From Spirodela intermedia (Eukaryota > Streptophyta > Magnoliopsida > Alismatales > Araceae): 64,000 bases of DNA. The stretch is taken from NCBI GenBank assembly GCA_902729315.2, contig LR746276.1, forward strand, positions 1,474,669 to 1,538,668, written 5' to 3'. The first letter of the stretch is position 1. Each line of letters starts with the position of its first letter. The notes beneath the pieces are model-generated. The model had not been told where the DNA came from, did no database searches, and saw nothing but the letters and a program-made list of their open reading frames with translations. Positions 44,901 through 58,079 of the stretch are shown here, piece by piece. Both the position numbers and the translations under genes were made by a program.

Positions 44901-47900
44901 GAAAAAAACCGAAGGGCCCAAGAAACGAAATTTGTCGATAGTGATATACTCCACCAATTGGGATGAATGGAACTAAATTGATCATTCATCGAGGTTAAGT
45001 CGCACAATCAATTCTCTGCAAAAATTCCGCAAGAAATTACACTAGTAGATAGCTCCACATGATTTAAAGAAAAAAAAAGACAAGTACCTCAGAAAAATCG
45101 AGAAAAAGGAGTAGGCCAAAAATACTAGCTATTAGTCTGCTAATAACGCCAAAAAAGAGACTATCTTTAGAACCCTGCATTCACAAGTTTTGGCATCCGT
45201 ATATGAAAGAAACTGAATTTCCCTCAGTCAAAAAAACTGTTGGTCTTATCTATGGTGTCGGCTTCATTTAGTAGGGATTTTGGTGGATCATGGTGATGTG
45301 CGTCTGGGATTTGCCTCTAAACCCTTACCAGTTTTTAATCTTTGTCAGACCAAAAAAATCTGAAGACGATTCACATCTTGCTTCATCGCATTCAAGTCAG
45401 TCTGGTCTTTCTCTTTCATTTTCAAAATCATCATCAAATGATTACCATATTTTCTAATTACTCACGTTAGCTTTCTTTGCAAGTCGCCAAATCATCTGAG
45501 GCAACTTTTATTACTTATCTCCTATTGGAGTTACTACTGCAAACTCTCATAAACGCCATTGCAATTCTGCTTATTTCACACACATCAACTTAAGCATTAT
45601 CATTTAAGCTACTTTATATTGAGATTTCTTTACAACATGACAATTCTGCCTCAAAAACCACCAGTGGCCTGATGACTGTTTTACAGAGCCTCAACATCCA
45701 TTGAATAGAAGGCAATCACAGACTATTTCAGATTTTTTTTCTGTTTAGACAAAAAGGTATAATCCTATCCACCATATCCCCATTATTCCGATCACTGAGT
45801 TTCTACACACGAAATGATCTTGTTAACTCTTTCTTTTTAAGTAAATCAGATCATGATTTTCACTATGATTATATCTCCTATGTTTGGTTCTTTATTTTTA
45901 ATAGTACCTGAATCCTACCTTATAAAATACACCTCTAATCGCAACTTAAACTCTAATTCTTACTAAGGAGTATCCACTAATATTAAATTAGCGAATATTG
46001 GCACCAACAAGTAACCTACTCTAGGACGCATAATCCCACGGTTCATAAAATTGCCAAACATTGATCCGAATATAAGCTGATTCATATCAGAATTGGAAGT
46101 TACCAAGCACAACTAGGACTCGTAAACCACAGACTTAACCCAAAAGATGTGATTGGTAACAGAAAGGATGAAATATAGTAGGGACAAACCAGTCACAACC
46201 TCTGGGGACCAACAGTGTTTCTCCACCAAAGACCTAATTTCTATCATGCCACCCTCATCTTTGGCAAGGCATGATGATGCACCAAGGAAAAAACTGAAGA
46301 AACCAAGAGAAAGAGGAAGAAGAAAAGAGAAATGAAGGGGACATAACTGGAAGGAAAACCAAAGAGGAAACCACCAACGTCAGAAGAAAGGAGGAAAGAC
46401 AGAATATAATGCAGAAATGATATGACACAGTCTCATACATCTCCATCCGTTGGAATTCCACTCAAACCCTCTCCAAAATTGATTCTTATGTTTACGATTT
46501 TTAATATAGAAGTATCTAGTGCCCGTTATTGTATTAACTTACTTTAGCCCGGCACTCATGCAGCATTATCTCAGCATACATTCAAGTAAATCTAGTAGAA
46601 TGGGTCATCCTCGTGACATCTTAGTCCAAATTTCTAAATTAATATATTACCTTCTCTAGGGGATTCTAAATTAAGCAATTAATGTATTAATTTCCATAAT
46701 CATTTGTTTAATATTTAAAGGGATTTCAGTCAATTAGAAGTTAACAGTTTCTGGAAAATCAGCGTCAATTAGAATTTAACGTCAGCATGCAGGTTGGCAT
46801 CTCACCAATGTTATCACGCATCAATCTTTTCACTTCATTGTCATTTGGTACTCTTATCCTTTAATCAGTATGTTTTTACGCTCAAGTTCCCTACAAACTG
46901 CCATTGGGTATCCATCAAATTCCTAAAATCGTTGATTGATCACTAGTTTTACAGAATTATAAGCTTAGAATTGTTTATCCAAGCATCTGTCAATTATGGA
47001 ACTTGCTGAAGTAAATATCTTGTACTCGTTCTCTTCTGTTTGCAATTGCGTATCTTAGGTGTTAGAAATGTTTTTAGAATAGATTAACCATGTCTAAGTA
47101 TCTTGTGGAAGCTCCATTGTTGATGAACTGAGGAATGAAGATTAAAAACCTATTTGATATCCCAAATCAGACTAGAAACATTTTCAGATATCAACTTCTT
47201 AACAGTTTATTCAGTTGATCACTCAAGAACATTGATATCGGATCCTTACATAAGAACTTATACTAGAAACTTGAAATAAGAACTTACAGGGCATAATAAA
47301 GAAGCAAACGAAATGCTAAAAACAGGTCATGTTTGCACGCATACAAATGCCGTTTTTGCTGTAAATATATGTTAAAATAATTCCAAGTTAATTCTTTCCT
47401 CTAAAATCACTTTATAAAAAGGCTTTTCTCAAATATCAGGATCTCAACGGGTGTTCCCAGTTGCTCGAAAGAATCGTGCCTAATAATAACTTTCAGTATC
47501 TATCTGAAGGTTATTAGTAGGCCAAAAATTAACTACATTTCTTTGCAACTTCCAGGAAGTGCTAAATCCAGTTCATGTGTCGCATTCCAAAAGATTTATA
47601 CCCTACAAACTACCAAGCTGGTGGATTTGACTCAGCTCTTTACAAAACACCAAAGGCGCTGCTACCTCATAATCTTTTAAAAAAAATTGAAAAGTAAATT
47701 ACATCAAGGAGGAAGCTACATGAAAGGAAGAAAGGCATAAAATCCCAGTGATATAGTCGTTAGATGGTAAGTCCAAATTTTCGATCTTGATAAAATGAGT
47801 AAGAATTAAAATTGGGCATAGTAAGATGCGTACTACATAATCCCCGCATCTAAGATTGCAGTCCAAACTGTTTGCTGGAGATGATGCTAAGTACACCACT

Positions 47901-50185
47901 GCTTTGTTCTTCACTTCTGAATGAGCATTGTTGCATACGAAATGATAAATGTATCGCCTGTTTTTGGACAAGTCATCCACTGAACATTTCTTTGAAACGT
48001 CAAGAACAAGGGAAGAAAGACCATTGCGATCGTGCATTGAATCTGATGGATGTAGTGCTTCTCTTTTCGCAACCTAATTTTAAAAGTAGTACAGATGAAC
48101 CAAAATGTAAAGGTTTTTCTAGTTAAAAGGAAAACGTTGATAAAGAATATACCGAGGATGCTTTAGACTCCAAGTCAATTAGTCGATCCCAATGTCGCAA
48201 GAAATCACCGTGGGAAATAGTTAAATGATCCACGAGAGAATTAAACAGCTCATCTAGTCCGCTACTGTGGCTGTCACCTCCATGAGCCTGGGGATTCCGA
48301 AATATTAATCAACAGACGAACGCCACATGACCCCATGTACTAGGAAAAGTATACGTTGAGATTGAATTGAGTAAAAAATGAAATTCAACTTTAAGGCATC
48401 TTTTTGAAGAAAAAAGTATTTATACACGAAATGAGAATACGGATCCAATATAGAATGCGTCAGATCCGTGCAAAATAAATAAAACAAGATGATACATATG
48501 GATTCATTTAGAAAAATATCTTGATTCATGCATCATTTGCATTATTTACTTCGTGCTCATTGTGTTTTCCCCACTTACCATTCCTATTACTCTGAACAAA
48601 ATCAGAAACAAGTGAAATAGCTATTTCGAAATTTCTGCTCAAGCTTCTAATTATTTCTCCATCCATACTGCCAGCGAGCTAGCTACTACTAGAATCTTCC
48701 ACCAGCCAAGGTCAACAACTACAGGCATGCAGAATTTCAAGTCTGCAGTAGTATCAAAGAAGTTGCCACCTTCACAACAAACTTTATACACAATACTCCG
48801 TGCATCTTGATAATCCCACATTCCGCAGAGAGATGATCAAGAGCCGCCTTGTACAACCCATATAAGTTACACTTGTTTTAAATATTTGGTTTGATAATTT
48901 GAATCCTATCACAAGTGGAAAGACTCTAGGTAGCCAATTTCAACAGAAATATTGTTATCTTGAGGAATGATTTTTCTTCTAAACCACCTTTGCCACAAGA
49001 CTCTACACTGATCCTCACCATAAATGTTTACAAACGATTTAATTAAACAACCATTTAGCATCCCACTCTCAATTTCTAATGCCCTCTTTATCTCTTTGCA
49101 TTGATGAGTGTTGGAGCATTCGGAGTGATATACTCAACAATTTCAGCCGCTTTAATGTTCTTTCTGCAATGTATGTCTGATATATCATTTGTGATGTTTA
49201 CCCAGAGCTAATAATTTTTTTTGTGCATATCCGTAGAAGATTAGCAATTCACTGGAATTTCGTTGCAAGAGAAATGCGATTCATTCAAGTATCCTGATAA
49301 AAAAATTAGCTTTCCTTCAATTACCCAACTGAAATAAAAAAATATTAGTAAGAAATATGTTGAAAAATGAATCTCGGTCAAAATTGGAGAATATCTAAAA
49401 ACTGTTTATTGGAATGAATCTCCACACAATACTACTAGTATGGTTAGGTTTCTCAGGAAATATCTGCCCACAGGGAAATACTCCGACTCTCTATAACCAA
49501 TTAGCAAGAAGAGATATCGAAAATATATGTTTTAAGGACACATGCCCCTCCTTGAATTGATCTGGACACTCTGTTTCACTTGATTCGGTGAAACCCATGT
49601 ATGCCTGTATTAGAGCCATTATAATGGCTGCAATGCTGTTTCACGTTACCATTTACACATGGATCAGGAAACTGTGCACGGGTAAGAGATGCTATTCCAA
49701 ATATCTTCATTCCACACTGAACTAAGACTGTGCTCCACAAAAAGAATACGTGTGGATGCAAGGGATTCTCCTGTCTAAATTCCCTTGAACTCTTGATATA
49801 ACTTTCAGATTCACCTTCGATGAGGATAGAAAATCTTGCAGTTCAGACAACTCATCACCCAATTTATCCATTCCTGCTTGAATCCCATAAAAAATAATGT
49901 TCCATTATAATGGGTCCAGCTTGTTCTATTGTAAAAATTTTCAGAATCTGACTTCGCCATCATTGTACCTTCATTATTTTTTTTTATGATGAATTGCTTT
50001 ACGTACAGTAGTAAAATTGTCCAGAATGTATCATCCCATTACAAATGTACATGATTTTTTATCAATTTTCTCAATCACTCCTTTCAAGATGGGTGTCAAC
50101 ACCTAAGTGACCATTCACAACAGCCATTCAAAAAACTTATAGGTCTAGTCTCAAATCTGTGTGCACGTGCATTAAATACATATTC

Positions 50186-50243
<58 letters not shown>

Positions 50244-53200
50244 AAGGGGGTGGCTGCATAAAAAGGAGTAATGGTTAAGAGTCGTGTTTTCTCTCTGTTT
50301 GGGGCTCTCTCTCTTAAAAAATCCAAGCACAAGAGTGAGAATAATAAAATCCAGTTTGATCCTATTCATGTATGATCATTGCAAAAAAAGATATTTTAAT
50401 TGATGACAACATGAAACAGAAATTAGCTCTCATAGATCATGTTTTCTCTGAATTCTTATTTCTAAGCAAGCCAACGTTCTCGAAGATTAAGAAGACTTAC
50501 CTTATGATAAACTGTACAAATGTTGAGATGGCGACAACTTTTGCAGATAGATGGGCTCTGCAATACAAGATTCAAGAGAAAATAAGAGGTACTTAGAAAC
50601 TGAAAGAACAAAAATTTACCATCTCAATACCCTTAGCATTGGAGGCAAAATCTGAACGGTTGATGCTTTCAAAATGTCAGTTGCAAGCTCATTTCGGCGC
50701 ATAATTATTCCAATCAAGTCGGACCTTTGAACTTTAATACCCTACATTCAATAACCAGGTCTGTTGAGAAGCAAAGAATAAGGTAGTTATACAGATAAAC
50801 GTTGTTTCTCTCACCAGTGTTTGATCAGTGTGGAGATAATAAATTAGACCAGAATCAACATCCCTATTTTGATATCTGAAAATTAAATAAAATCCAAGTT
50901 GATCACATCTCAGATATCTGAATTAAAGAATTGTTTGAAGGACAGCCAAGACAATTTTTATCTTTAAATTTATAAATATATGAATGAGAAGAAGATGCAC
51001 AGAAATAGATCTAAAGACTTGGTCCATCAAGACAAACCTTTCGGACATCAGCAATGTGTACAGAATCACCTGGGCCCTATGTTCTATAGCAGCCTGCAGA
51101 AAATAAAGAGATACTAAAAGGAAATTAATGCAACTAATTGTCTCGAAGGTGCACTTAAGGGCACATTGGCAGGAAAAAAAACTGGTCCAACAGAAGACGA
51201 TATGTCGGATACATAAAACAATGGAAATTCATATTTAACACGAAATCAAATACATCCAAAGCAATGGAATCCTAAACGTGCCTGACCAATGGTTGCTTTT
51301 CCTGTTTTGAATTCCAAAGGAATAATTTTGTCACTTGCGCCACCATCAAAGGATCCCATCTTTATATGAAGAGATGCATCAATCATTCCTTTTAATCCAT
51401 ATCTTGGGGCCTGTGCCATCTCTTCAATATCCATCACCTGGATTCTCAACAAATATATCATGAAATGCACCAATTCATATTTAACAAAAATAAGAGTATC
51501 ATTTATCGGTAGGGATTTTAGAGTAACAGTTTAATTTGAACTACAAAGGAATGTACGCAAATTTGCATATCTGAATGATTTGGATGAAGTACATTCCGCG
51601 CAGGTCATGATGTGTTCAGTTCCACGGATGATATACATACAAACAAACAACTGAGATTCTTAATGTTTTGGTCGGTTTACGTTACTTAATCCTTGAACAT
51701 GTTATTAATGCTAATGTGGCCTACTGACCAGATAATACATTATTGGCGCATTATCTGTTCTTAGAATGATTGAAATTCGAACTTAAGCCAAAGCTATGAA
51801 AATCCATACTCAAGATAATACAGACGGGATACTAATTTTACTCACCAACTATAATCTGGTAGAAGATCCATGACAAATTCAAAAGGTAACCTTAACCAGA
51901 GAGGCAACGAAAACACTACCAAACATTTCTACAGCAGAAAGAGTTGAGAGAGATAACCTATGATCTTCAGGGTTTTAAGCTGCTTTGATGAATACTGTTA
52001 GAAGGACGGTTGCAATGAGAATACTGAAATTTCTAAGAATAGTCCAGCACATAGTATATTAAGATTTAATCCTGAATGGGTGAAAAGAAAACCCTGCATT
52101 AACCTGCGGAGGGTCATCTTCATGACTGAAATATACAGCAGGTGAGCTTACTCCATGAAAATGTTGAAAGAGAAACCACACATCCGGCTATCTCTATATT
52201 ATCAACAATTTTCAGCGTATTTACTCTGCCATCTACCAATTTGGAGACAAGAACACATCTTTGCCTTTTTTATTTTGTCCACAGCGCAAGTAATAACACA
52301 AATGCTAATTGCTTCTTAACCTTGCAATTAATTAAAAATATTATCCTACAGGAGAACTTTGTGCTCTGTATACAAAGCAAGCAGTTGGATAAAAAAAAAT
52401 TGCTGAATAAGATTTGAGTACATGGGCAAGAATGTGCAATACAATAACCATACCTCGGTTATGGCAATTGATTTTTCTCCATCATATTGCCCAAAGTCAA
52501 CCATTGGTTTTTTAGGACCCTAACGAAGAAAATAACAATACTTAGATCAACTATGGGACTTAAAAAAGGATCGAATTAAAAAAAACAGTAAAACATACTT
52601 ATTAGTGTGCGTTAAAATTTAGAACTAACAGCGGCTAGTGCAGTGCTTTGGAAGCATAGAAAGACCTAAACTTGAGAAATAAAGAGCAAAAGTATCCATA
52701 GGTTAGCAAACATTTATGAATTTAAACATGATTCTGATACGACTCCAACACAATATATTTGGGTAGGAGGGGAAAAGAGTCCAAGTCACGAGTGTAAGGG
52801 TGTTTTTAGCAAATATCCAGGGGAACTGAGCAGAGAAATAGTGTTCCAATGGAGGGAAAGGGGAGTCTGAGTTTTCTGAGGTTAAGGGGAGAGTGGTGGC
52901 CCTCTCGAATGATTGCCAAACAGCTAGGGTTCCGGTGGAGCCCTGTTTATCATTCTCCATCAACTTTTTATTCCTGTGCTTTTGTTCAGTCGATTTTCTA
53001 TTTGGTTTCTTGCTCGAAATCCGGAGTCGTATCAGATTCAAAGGACACCCTAACGGATCAAGGATAAGAGAAATAATGAAGTGTCCAATAGTTAAATATA
53101 CTTCTTCATCGAGATAAGATTCAGATGGATCAAGAGAAACGATTAGGAATTGTGAAAGAAATACCTTTCGTCAGCAAACTGTATAACCCCTTTGACAATC

Positions 53201-56200
53201 AATTGGGTTCGTGTGCGCCAATTAATCTTCTTATGTTTTCATTCCTCTATTATTAACTTATGTGGTCTTCAAGCGGCTTCATCAGTCTTAGGTATTGTCT
53301 CAACAAAATCCAACCTTTGAATTTCTTTCACCATCAGTCTCTCTATGCCATATGACAACAAGGTTCATCTGTATCACCTTTCTCCCTAGTTCCTTGAAAA
53401 GGCAACATTCACTTATGCACCCCCAGTATTCTGAAAGTTATACATTTAAATGTGTTTCTGTACTCCCTAGTCAAATATATTATTACCAAATATTTAATAT
53501 ATGTATCTTGATGACAAAAAAATACTAATAATATCATAATACACACTAATCATATCACACCGCTGATTCAACTTAATTAAAACATCACATCTAGTGAAAG
53601 TAAGAGCTCCTCTTTCCTCATTCGGGTTGCTCCCCCATTATACTGGTTAGCAAGAGGCATCACCATGTGCGAGAAAATAAGGAAGAGTTACTACAAATGT
53701 CTCCATTTGCTTGTAGATACTTGATCCCATCTGAGTCAAACCTCAGTGTCAGAGCTAATAAACTTCATAAGTAAATAAAAGACCAGTTCCTACATGAAAA
53801 TCAGAGTAGTAATATATTTAAATGTTTTAAATGAGAATAGGCAGGTACCACAAGCTAACCTGTCATGGAATATATGGCCACACTCAAGTTAAGAATTGTC
53901 AGGGTAAGAAAATAAACTTTATTGACTTCAATATTTTCACTTTGGCGCGTGGAAGTAAAGCTGGAGTAACAAGAAGAACGACAGGTTCAAACATCCAGAA
54001 GTGAGATGAAATTTTGGCATCTATATGCTATAAAATTCACTGAATCAAAGGAATGCATGCGTTGTTGCGGTATGGTCGAATAATTTGCCTTAGCATCATC
54101 GTAAGTTCAAGAGACACACGACAGTTCAAAATGGAGATGCACATACCTGTTCATCCCTAAAAAGTTTTATCCAATTCAACATTCTTGGAATTTCCCGGAC
54201 AAGTGTTAGATATGTATCACCTTCACCTACTGCACAACACAAAGACGATGTTCAGGATATACTGGACATTAAAATGTAAGATGGACGATAGCAGGTCAAA
54301 AGGTCTGTTTTAGAGAACAAAGTGGGACCATGTCATCGTAGTAGTATAGCATATTCCAAAGTTACTCCAGTGTATGACCTATCTTCAATATTAGAATTTC
54401 TGAAACCTGTCAGGTGGGAATCACTCAGTTTTCTGAGATTTTAATTGTTTCTGGTTATTACAAACTCCTCTGAGTGGTTTACGGTATCGATCACAAATGT
54501 ATCTTCAATATCAGCTCGTTTAAGAGTCCAAAATAAAATATCTCAACCTAGGGACAAAGCAACAACACTTGAAAACGGAATTATCACTTTCCATTTGCAC
54601 ATATTTCATACACCGTCACTTCAACTATCAAACATTCAACTTAGTCCGATAAGTTGCAACAATCCAACGGCAGAACAAAAGATCAATGCAAATTAACCTA
54701 AATCAAGGAAGAAGTTTGGAAATGGATTTCTTCAAGTGAGCATTATCAAGACCTATAAAAACCCAAGAGGGCCCACCTCCACAAGCGTATAAGCTCTCAA
54801 CGTTTTGCTGCAACAGAGCTCCCACATATTCTTCCATGAATGCTCTTGTAGGTGAGTCTTTAAGCAGTCCAGCCTAAAAAAAGAGAGCTGTAGCCTGTTA
54901 AACACATCAAAATCACTATCTGACACTCTGGTCGAAATAAAAGCAATAAACCATAGTGAAATATTAATAAAAAGGTGTGTAAAGAATTAACCTGAAAAAC
55001 CTGATGAAGCAAGGTGCCAATTAATGCAGGTGTAGAATGTTCATTGATTTTTAGTCTCTCATCAAGAACTGATCGCCTTGGGCAGCTGAAACTAGAGGCA
55101 ACCTAAATTTGATGAAGAATAAAATTCAAGAATTGGAAAAATGTAAAACTCTATGGAAGGCCATTTGATGTGAAATGTCCATCCAACAGCAGAAAGCTGC
55201 GTAAATCAGAAACAATTAACAGAAGAATAAAAATTACCCGAGTTCCCGACACAAGTATGTGAGGATGGACAATGATAAGATTGTAATTTCTGTCAATGGT
55301 ATATCTCTCATGCCCATCGAATTCTCCAATTACATTTACAGTATCACCAGGTCCAATCAAGCTATAGAACCTAAAATAGAGAACATCAACATCAGAAAAA
55401 GCTTCACTATTGAAGTGAAATTATTTAGGCATGAGATTGTCTCCACTGAAAAATACAGATAATGCATTATTGAGGACAAATATAAGAAACTTTTGGTCAC
55501 TTTCATCCGAAAAAGAAATAATGAGATAAACCACCAAAAGAGGGGAGAGTATATGCGAGGGAATGAATGCCATAGAAGAGCGTCTTAAGGGAAAAGGAAC
55601 AGGAGAATGTCAGCCTGGACGTGCCATTGTTCAACTAGGAAGGCATTATTGGACATGAAATATTAGATCCATAAGCAGAACTATTCATAACTAGAATCAG
55701 ACCCGTAGAGATCCAGGGTGTTGGGGTTTGTCCATTCTGGAGCACTAACAACAGGCCATGAGCATATGCAGACTTAGATTTAGTGGGACATCCATAAACC
55801 ACTCATGAACGTCCCTTGCACATTTTGTGGGCAAAGATGTTAGTCTGTGTTGGACATCTATGTCTCCAGACATATATTCCCTATTTCATGTCTCTTGCCA
55901 CAGACATTAAAACACTGTGTAAGGGAAGGGCATCATGCACAAATTTTGGTGCCACTGATGGACAACATCCTGCGGTACTCATATTCCATTTTAGATAAAA
56001 AAAACGATAGGCGAATGAAGGCTCGAATAAAGTAATCGATTCTCTCAATCGAACTATGTACATACCATTCATCACACAAATACAAAGCCTGCTCTTCACC
56101 ACTCCTTTCATTCAGCAAACGAAGGACCTAAGGCAACGTACACATCAATTAATTTATTAGCTGGAGTATTTTATAATGTGAAACATTTTGTCTTTTAAAC

Positions 56201-57797
56201 GTTTAAAATGGACAAGGGGAAATCTAAAGAGCACCTTCACAGATTCCCGCACATTAGATGAATCAATAGATCTGTGCTCTTCTGTAACCTGTTAAAGACA
56301 TTAAAAACGCATAATAATCTGTTCTTTTGAATAATATCATAAGTAATCGCACAAAGAGAATACCTCCAGCACAAGAAGGTTTTGACTGCAATAAGCATTA
56401 TGGTCCATTTCTGCTGATGTATTGATAAATGCTTTATGTTCATCACTTGTGTTGATCTTGCAAGTCCTTTCCATCTGTCCTTCAATTACACATTTTCTGG
56501 GGGCTTCCGTTGAGCCATCAATGGCAATTTCACCTTCCACTTGATCTAGGAGCTCAAGCAATGCCTAAAAAATAAAAAATAAAAAATTCGAAATTGTAGT
56601 TAATTGACAGAGAAAAAAGAATTTCTTGGAAAACTGGGCATTAAAAGAAAATGGGGTTATAACTTGCAAGCAGTTAAACAAAATCAGAGAAAGACGTTGA
56701 ATGAAATATTGAGAAGAGCTGCCAAAACCTTTCTATACTCCGTTGAACCTAGCTGATTAGATGCATCGTTACAAGCACCGCTGCCTACAGGCTGATATAA
56801 AAAGAATTACGTAAATAGCCCATGAGTGAATCCCATTATCTTTTTTATAAAAAATGTAATAATTTACCTCGAGGGGACCATATGACACTGATGGAGGGGT
56901 TCGAAATGTTGTTTGCGACTCCACGGCACTAACTATGTTTGAATCACCATTCTTTTCACATCCATCTCGTTGTGAGATGTCATGGGAAAACGTATTTCTG
57001 GAGTATCCCAAAACCTTTCCATCCGCCACCGTTGTTGGAGAGGGGTCCCGCTTCCCGAGCCGTCCCCCAAGAAAAACAGAATTCTGCACACAACTAAACA
57101 ATTTTAGAGGCTTAGGACCCAATTGGCAGGCAACGTGGCCATAATGCCATATACCCCCAGCGATCGAATAGCAGACCTTCTCTTGTGAACAAGAACGTAG
57201 ACTAGATATGTTCTGTTTCAAACCAATGGGAGGGACGGATAGTCCGTCCTGCACGGTTTTGGTAGTGAGAGATCGCAGCCTCTGATTAACAGGGGATATC
57301 TTCCAGGTCACCTCATCCTCTCCGTCATCCTGACTCTGCTTGATCAACTGCTCTTCAAAAGAAAGGGCGAAATGCCCATAAGCAGTAAGAAGAAGCTAAC
57401 CAAGCTCATAAAAAAGGAACACGCATGATGGGGAGAGTGAAGAGGGATTCACCATTCTAGGGGAAAATCTGAAGCGCTTGACTGAGACGCCTTTGGTAAC
57501 CTCTGGCGATATCGGGGATGGACCCTCCTCTTCCGCGTCCTGGGGAGCGGCGGCGGATGGTTCCGGAGGAACCACTCCAGGAGGGGGGGCACATTGACCG
57601 CATCCCGCCTCTGAGTCCGCCGAAGAGCTGGCGGGTTCGGAAGATGCGTCTGAAGAAGCGACGGCTGCCGCAGCGGCGGCCTGAGAGTGGCGCTCGAAGA
57701 AATGCTGGATGCCAAACTTGGCGGGCTGCGACTGGCGGAGGTTCTGGTTCGGTTTCCTCGACGACGACGCTGAGACAGCTCGCTTCCTCGGGCCCAT
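38919..57797 (-). CDS. DNA2: DNA2 replication helicase/nuclease
   Basis: A 33-exon gene encoding about 1368 residues. DNA2 trims 5' flaps of Okazaki fragments and resects DNA breaks in the nucleus. Domains in order: a PIP-like box (KFGIQHFF, residues 27-34); the nuclease core with [18 protein letters not shown] (Asp586) and LEFKTGK (607-613); four Fe-S cysteines at 454, 699, 702 and 708, whose last three show the family's C-x2-C-x5-C spacing; then an SF1 helicase with Walker [11 protein letters not shown] (Lys981), DEAGQ (from Asp1083), [38 protein letters not shown] and NVALTRPK. The Pro in ALTRPK replaces the usual Ala. Exon 14 carries one apparent extra base, and intron 12 has a GC donor. 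Large introns (3.5 kb between exons 18 and 19) stretch the gene. Start at 57797: first ATG, GC-rich exon 1. Confidence 0.95.
44576..44800. repeat. Tandem duplication in DNA2 intron 18
   Basis: Two diverged copies of about 100 bp, offset 126 bp. Both begin gcattagcactgcactt, include gtgaagctc and aaacaaaagaaa, and end in cagaaagctg. Confidence 0.85.
50186..50240. repeat. GATA/GA microsatellite in DNA2 intron 16
   Basis: A few gata units followed by about 20 GA units, inside the 2.2-kb intron 48288-50500. Confidence 0.9.
51274..51281 (-). other. DNA2: GC splice donor of DNA2 intron 12
   Basis: Exon 12 ends ATTGGTCAG and the intron starts GCACGTTT; the acceptor is ttctgcag at 51094-51101. Joining there gives [15 protein letters not shown], the expected nuclease-domain sequence in frame. 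The CAG|GC context is the common minor GC-AG class. The nearest GT upstream (in attG|GTcag) would delete two conserved residues and break phase. Confidence 0.8.
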
Positions 57798-57846
57798 GGA
57801 GCTTCAGAGCTAGGGCTGTCCATCCATGACGTCTGGTCCTTGGTTA

Positions 57847-57924
57847 GAGCCTGACGGTGTTGAAAGATTTTCCCGCGCTTTCGAGGAGGCAACGAAAGAT
57901 CAGGAGCCTGACGGTGTTGAAAGA
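57847..57924 (-). promoter_or_regulatory. DNA2 promoter: E2F site and 21-bp repeats
   Basis: A perfect 21-bp direct repeat (starting gagcctgacggtg) occurs at 57847-57867 and 57904-57924. Between the copies, 57869-57876 reads TTTCCCGC, the classic plant E2F-binding core, 72-79 bp upstream of the DNA2 start codon. E2F sites drive S-phase genes, which fits a replication helicase/nuclease. The role is inferred from sequence and position. Confidence 0.65.
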
Positions 57925-58079
57925 CAAACCGATGCCACATCCACTTGATGGACGGCTGTGATACGATATTATCATGGGGACGTCAAAATAGCTAATGGGC
58001 CAGTCTTGGAACACTTCACTCTCTCCCCGTCCAGATGGGCTTCCCTGAGGCACTACGGGCCCAATAACTGGGTGCCAAA

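Larger units (their letters stand above)
38919..57797 (-). other. DNA2: Exon map of DNA2
   Basis: Inferred coding exons, 1 to 33: 57797-57453, 57350-56868, 56791-56729, 56564-56364, 56288-56235, 56127-56066, 55370-55238, 55102-54992, 54873-54777, 54229-54147, 52519-52454, 51437-51282, 51093-51038, 50876-50815, 50741-50631, 50557-50501, 48287-48153, 48073-47834, 44360-44286, 43901-43780, 43698-43626, 43528-43424, 43310-43143, 41618-41549, 41461-41316, 41127-41050, 40956-40864, 40769-40632, 40147-40108, 40017-39944, 39852-39718, 39471-39352, 39074-38919. The sum is 4108 nt, one more than a multiple of three; the excess sits in exon 14. Introns hold no other genes. The larger ones (52520-54146, 48288-50500, 44361-47833, 41619-43142) are AT-rich, with a GATA/GA tract at 50186-50240 and a tandem duplication at 44576-44800. 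Confidence 0.85.
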
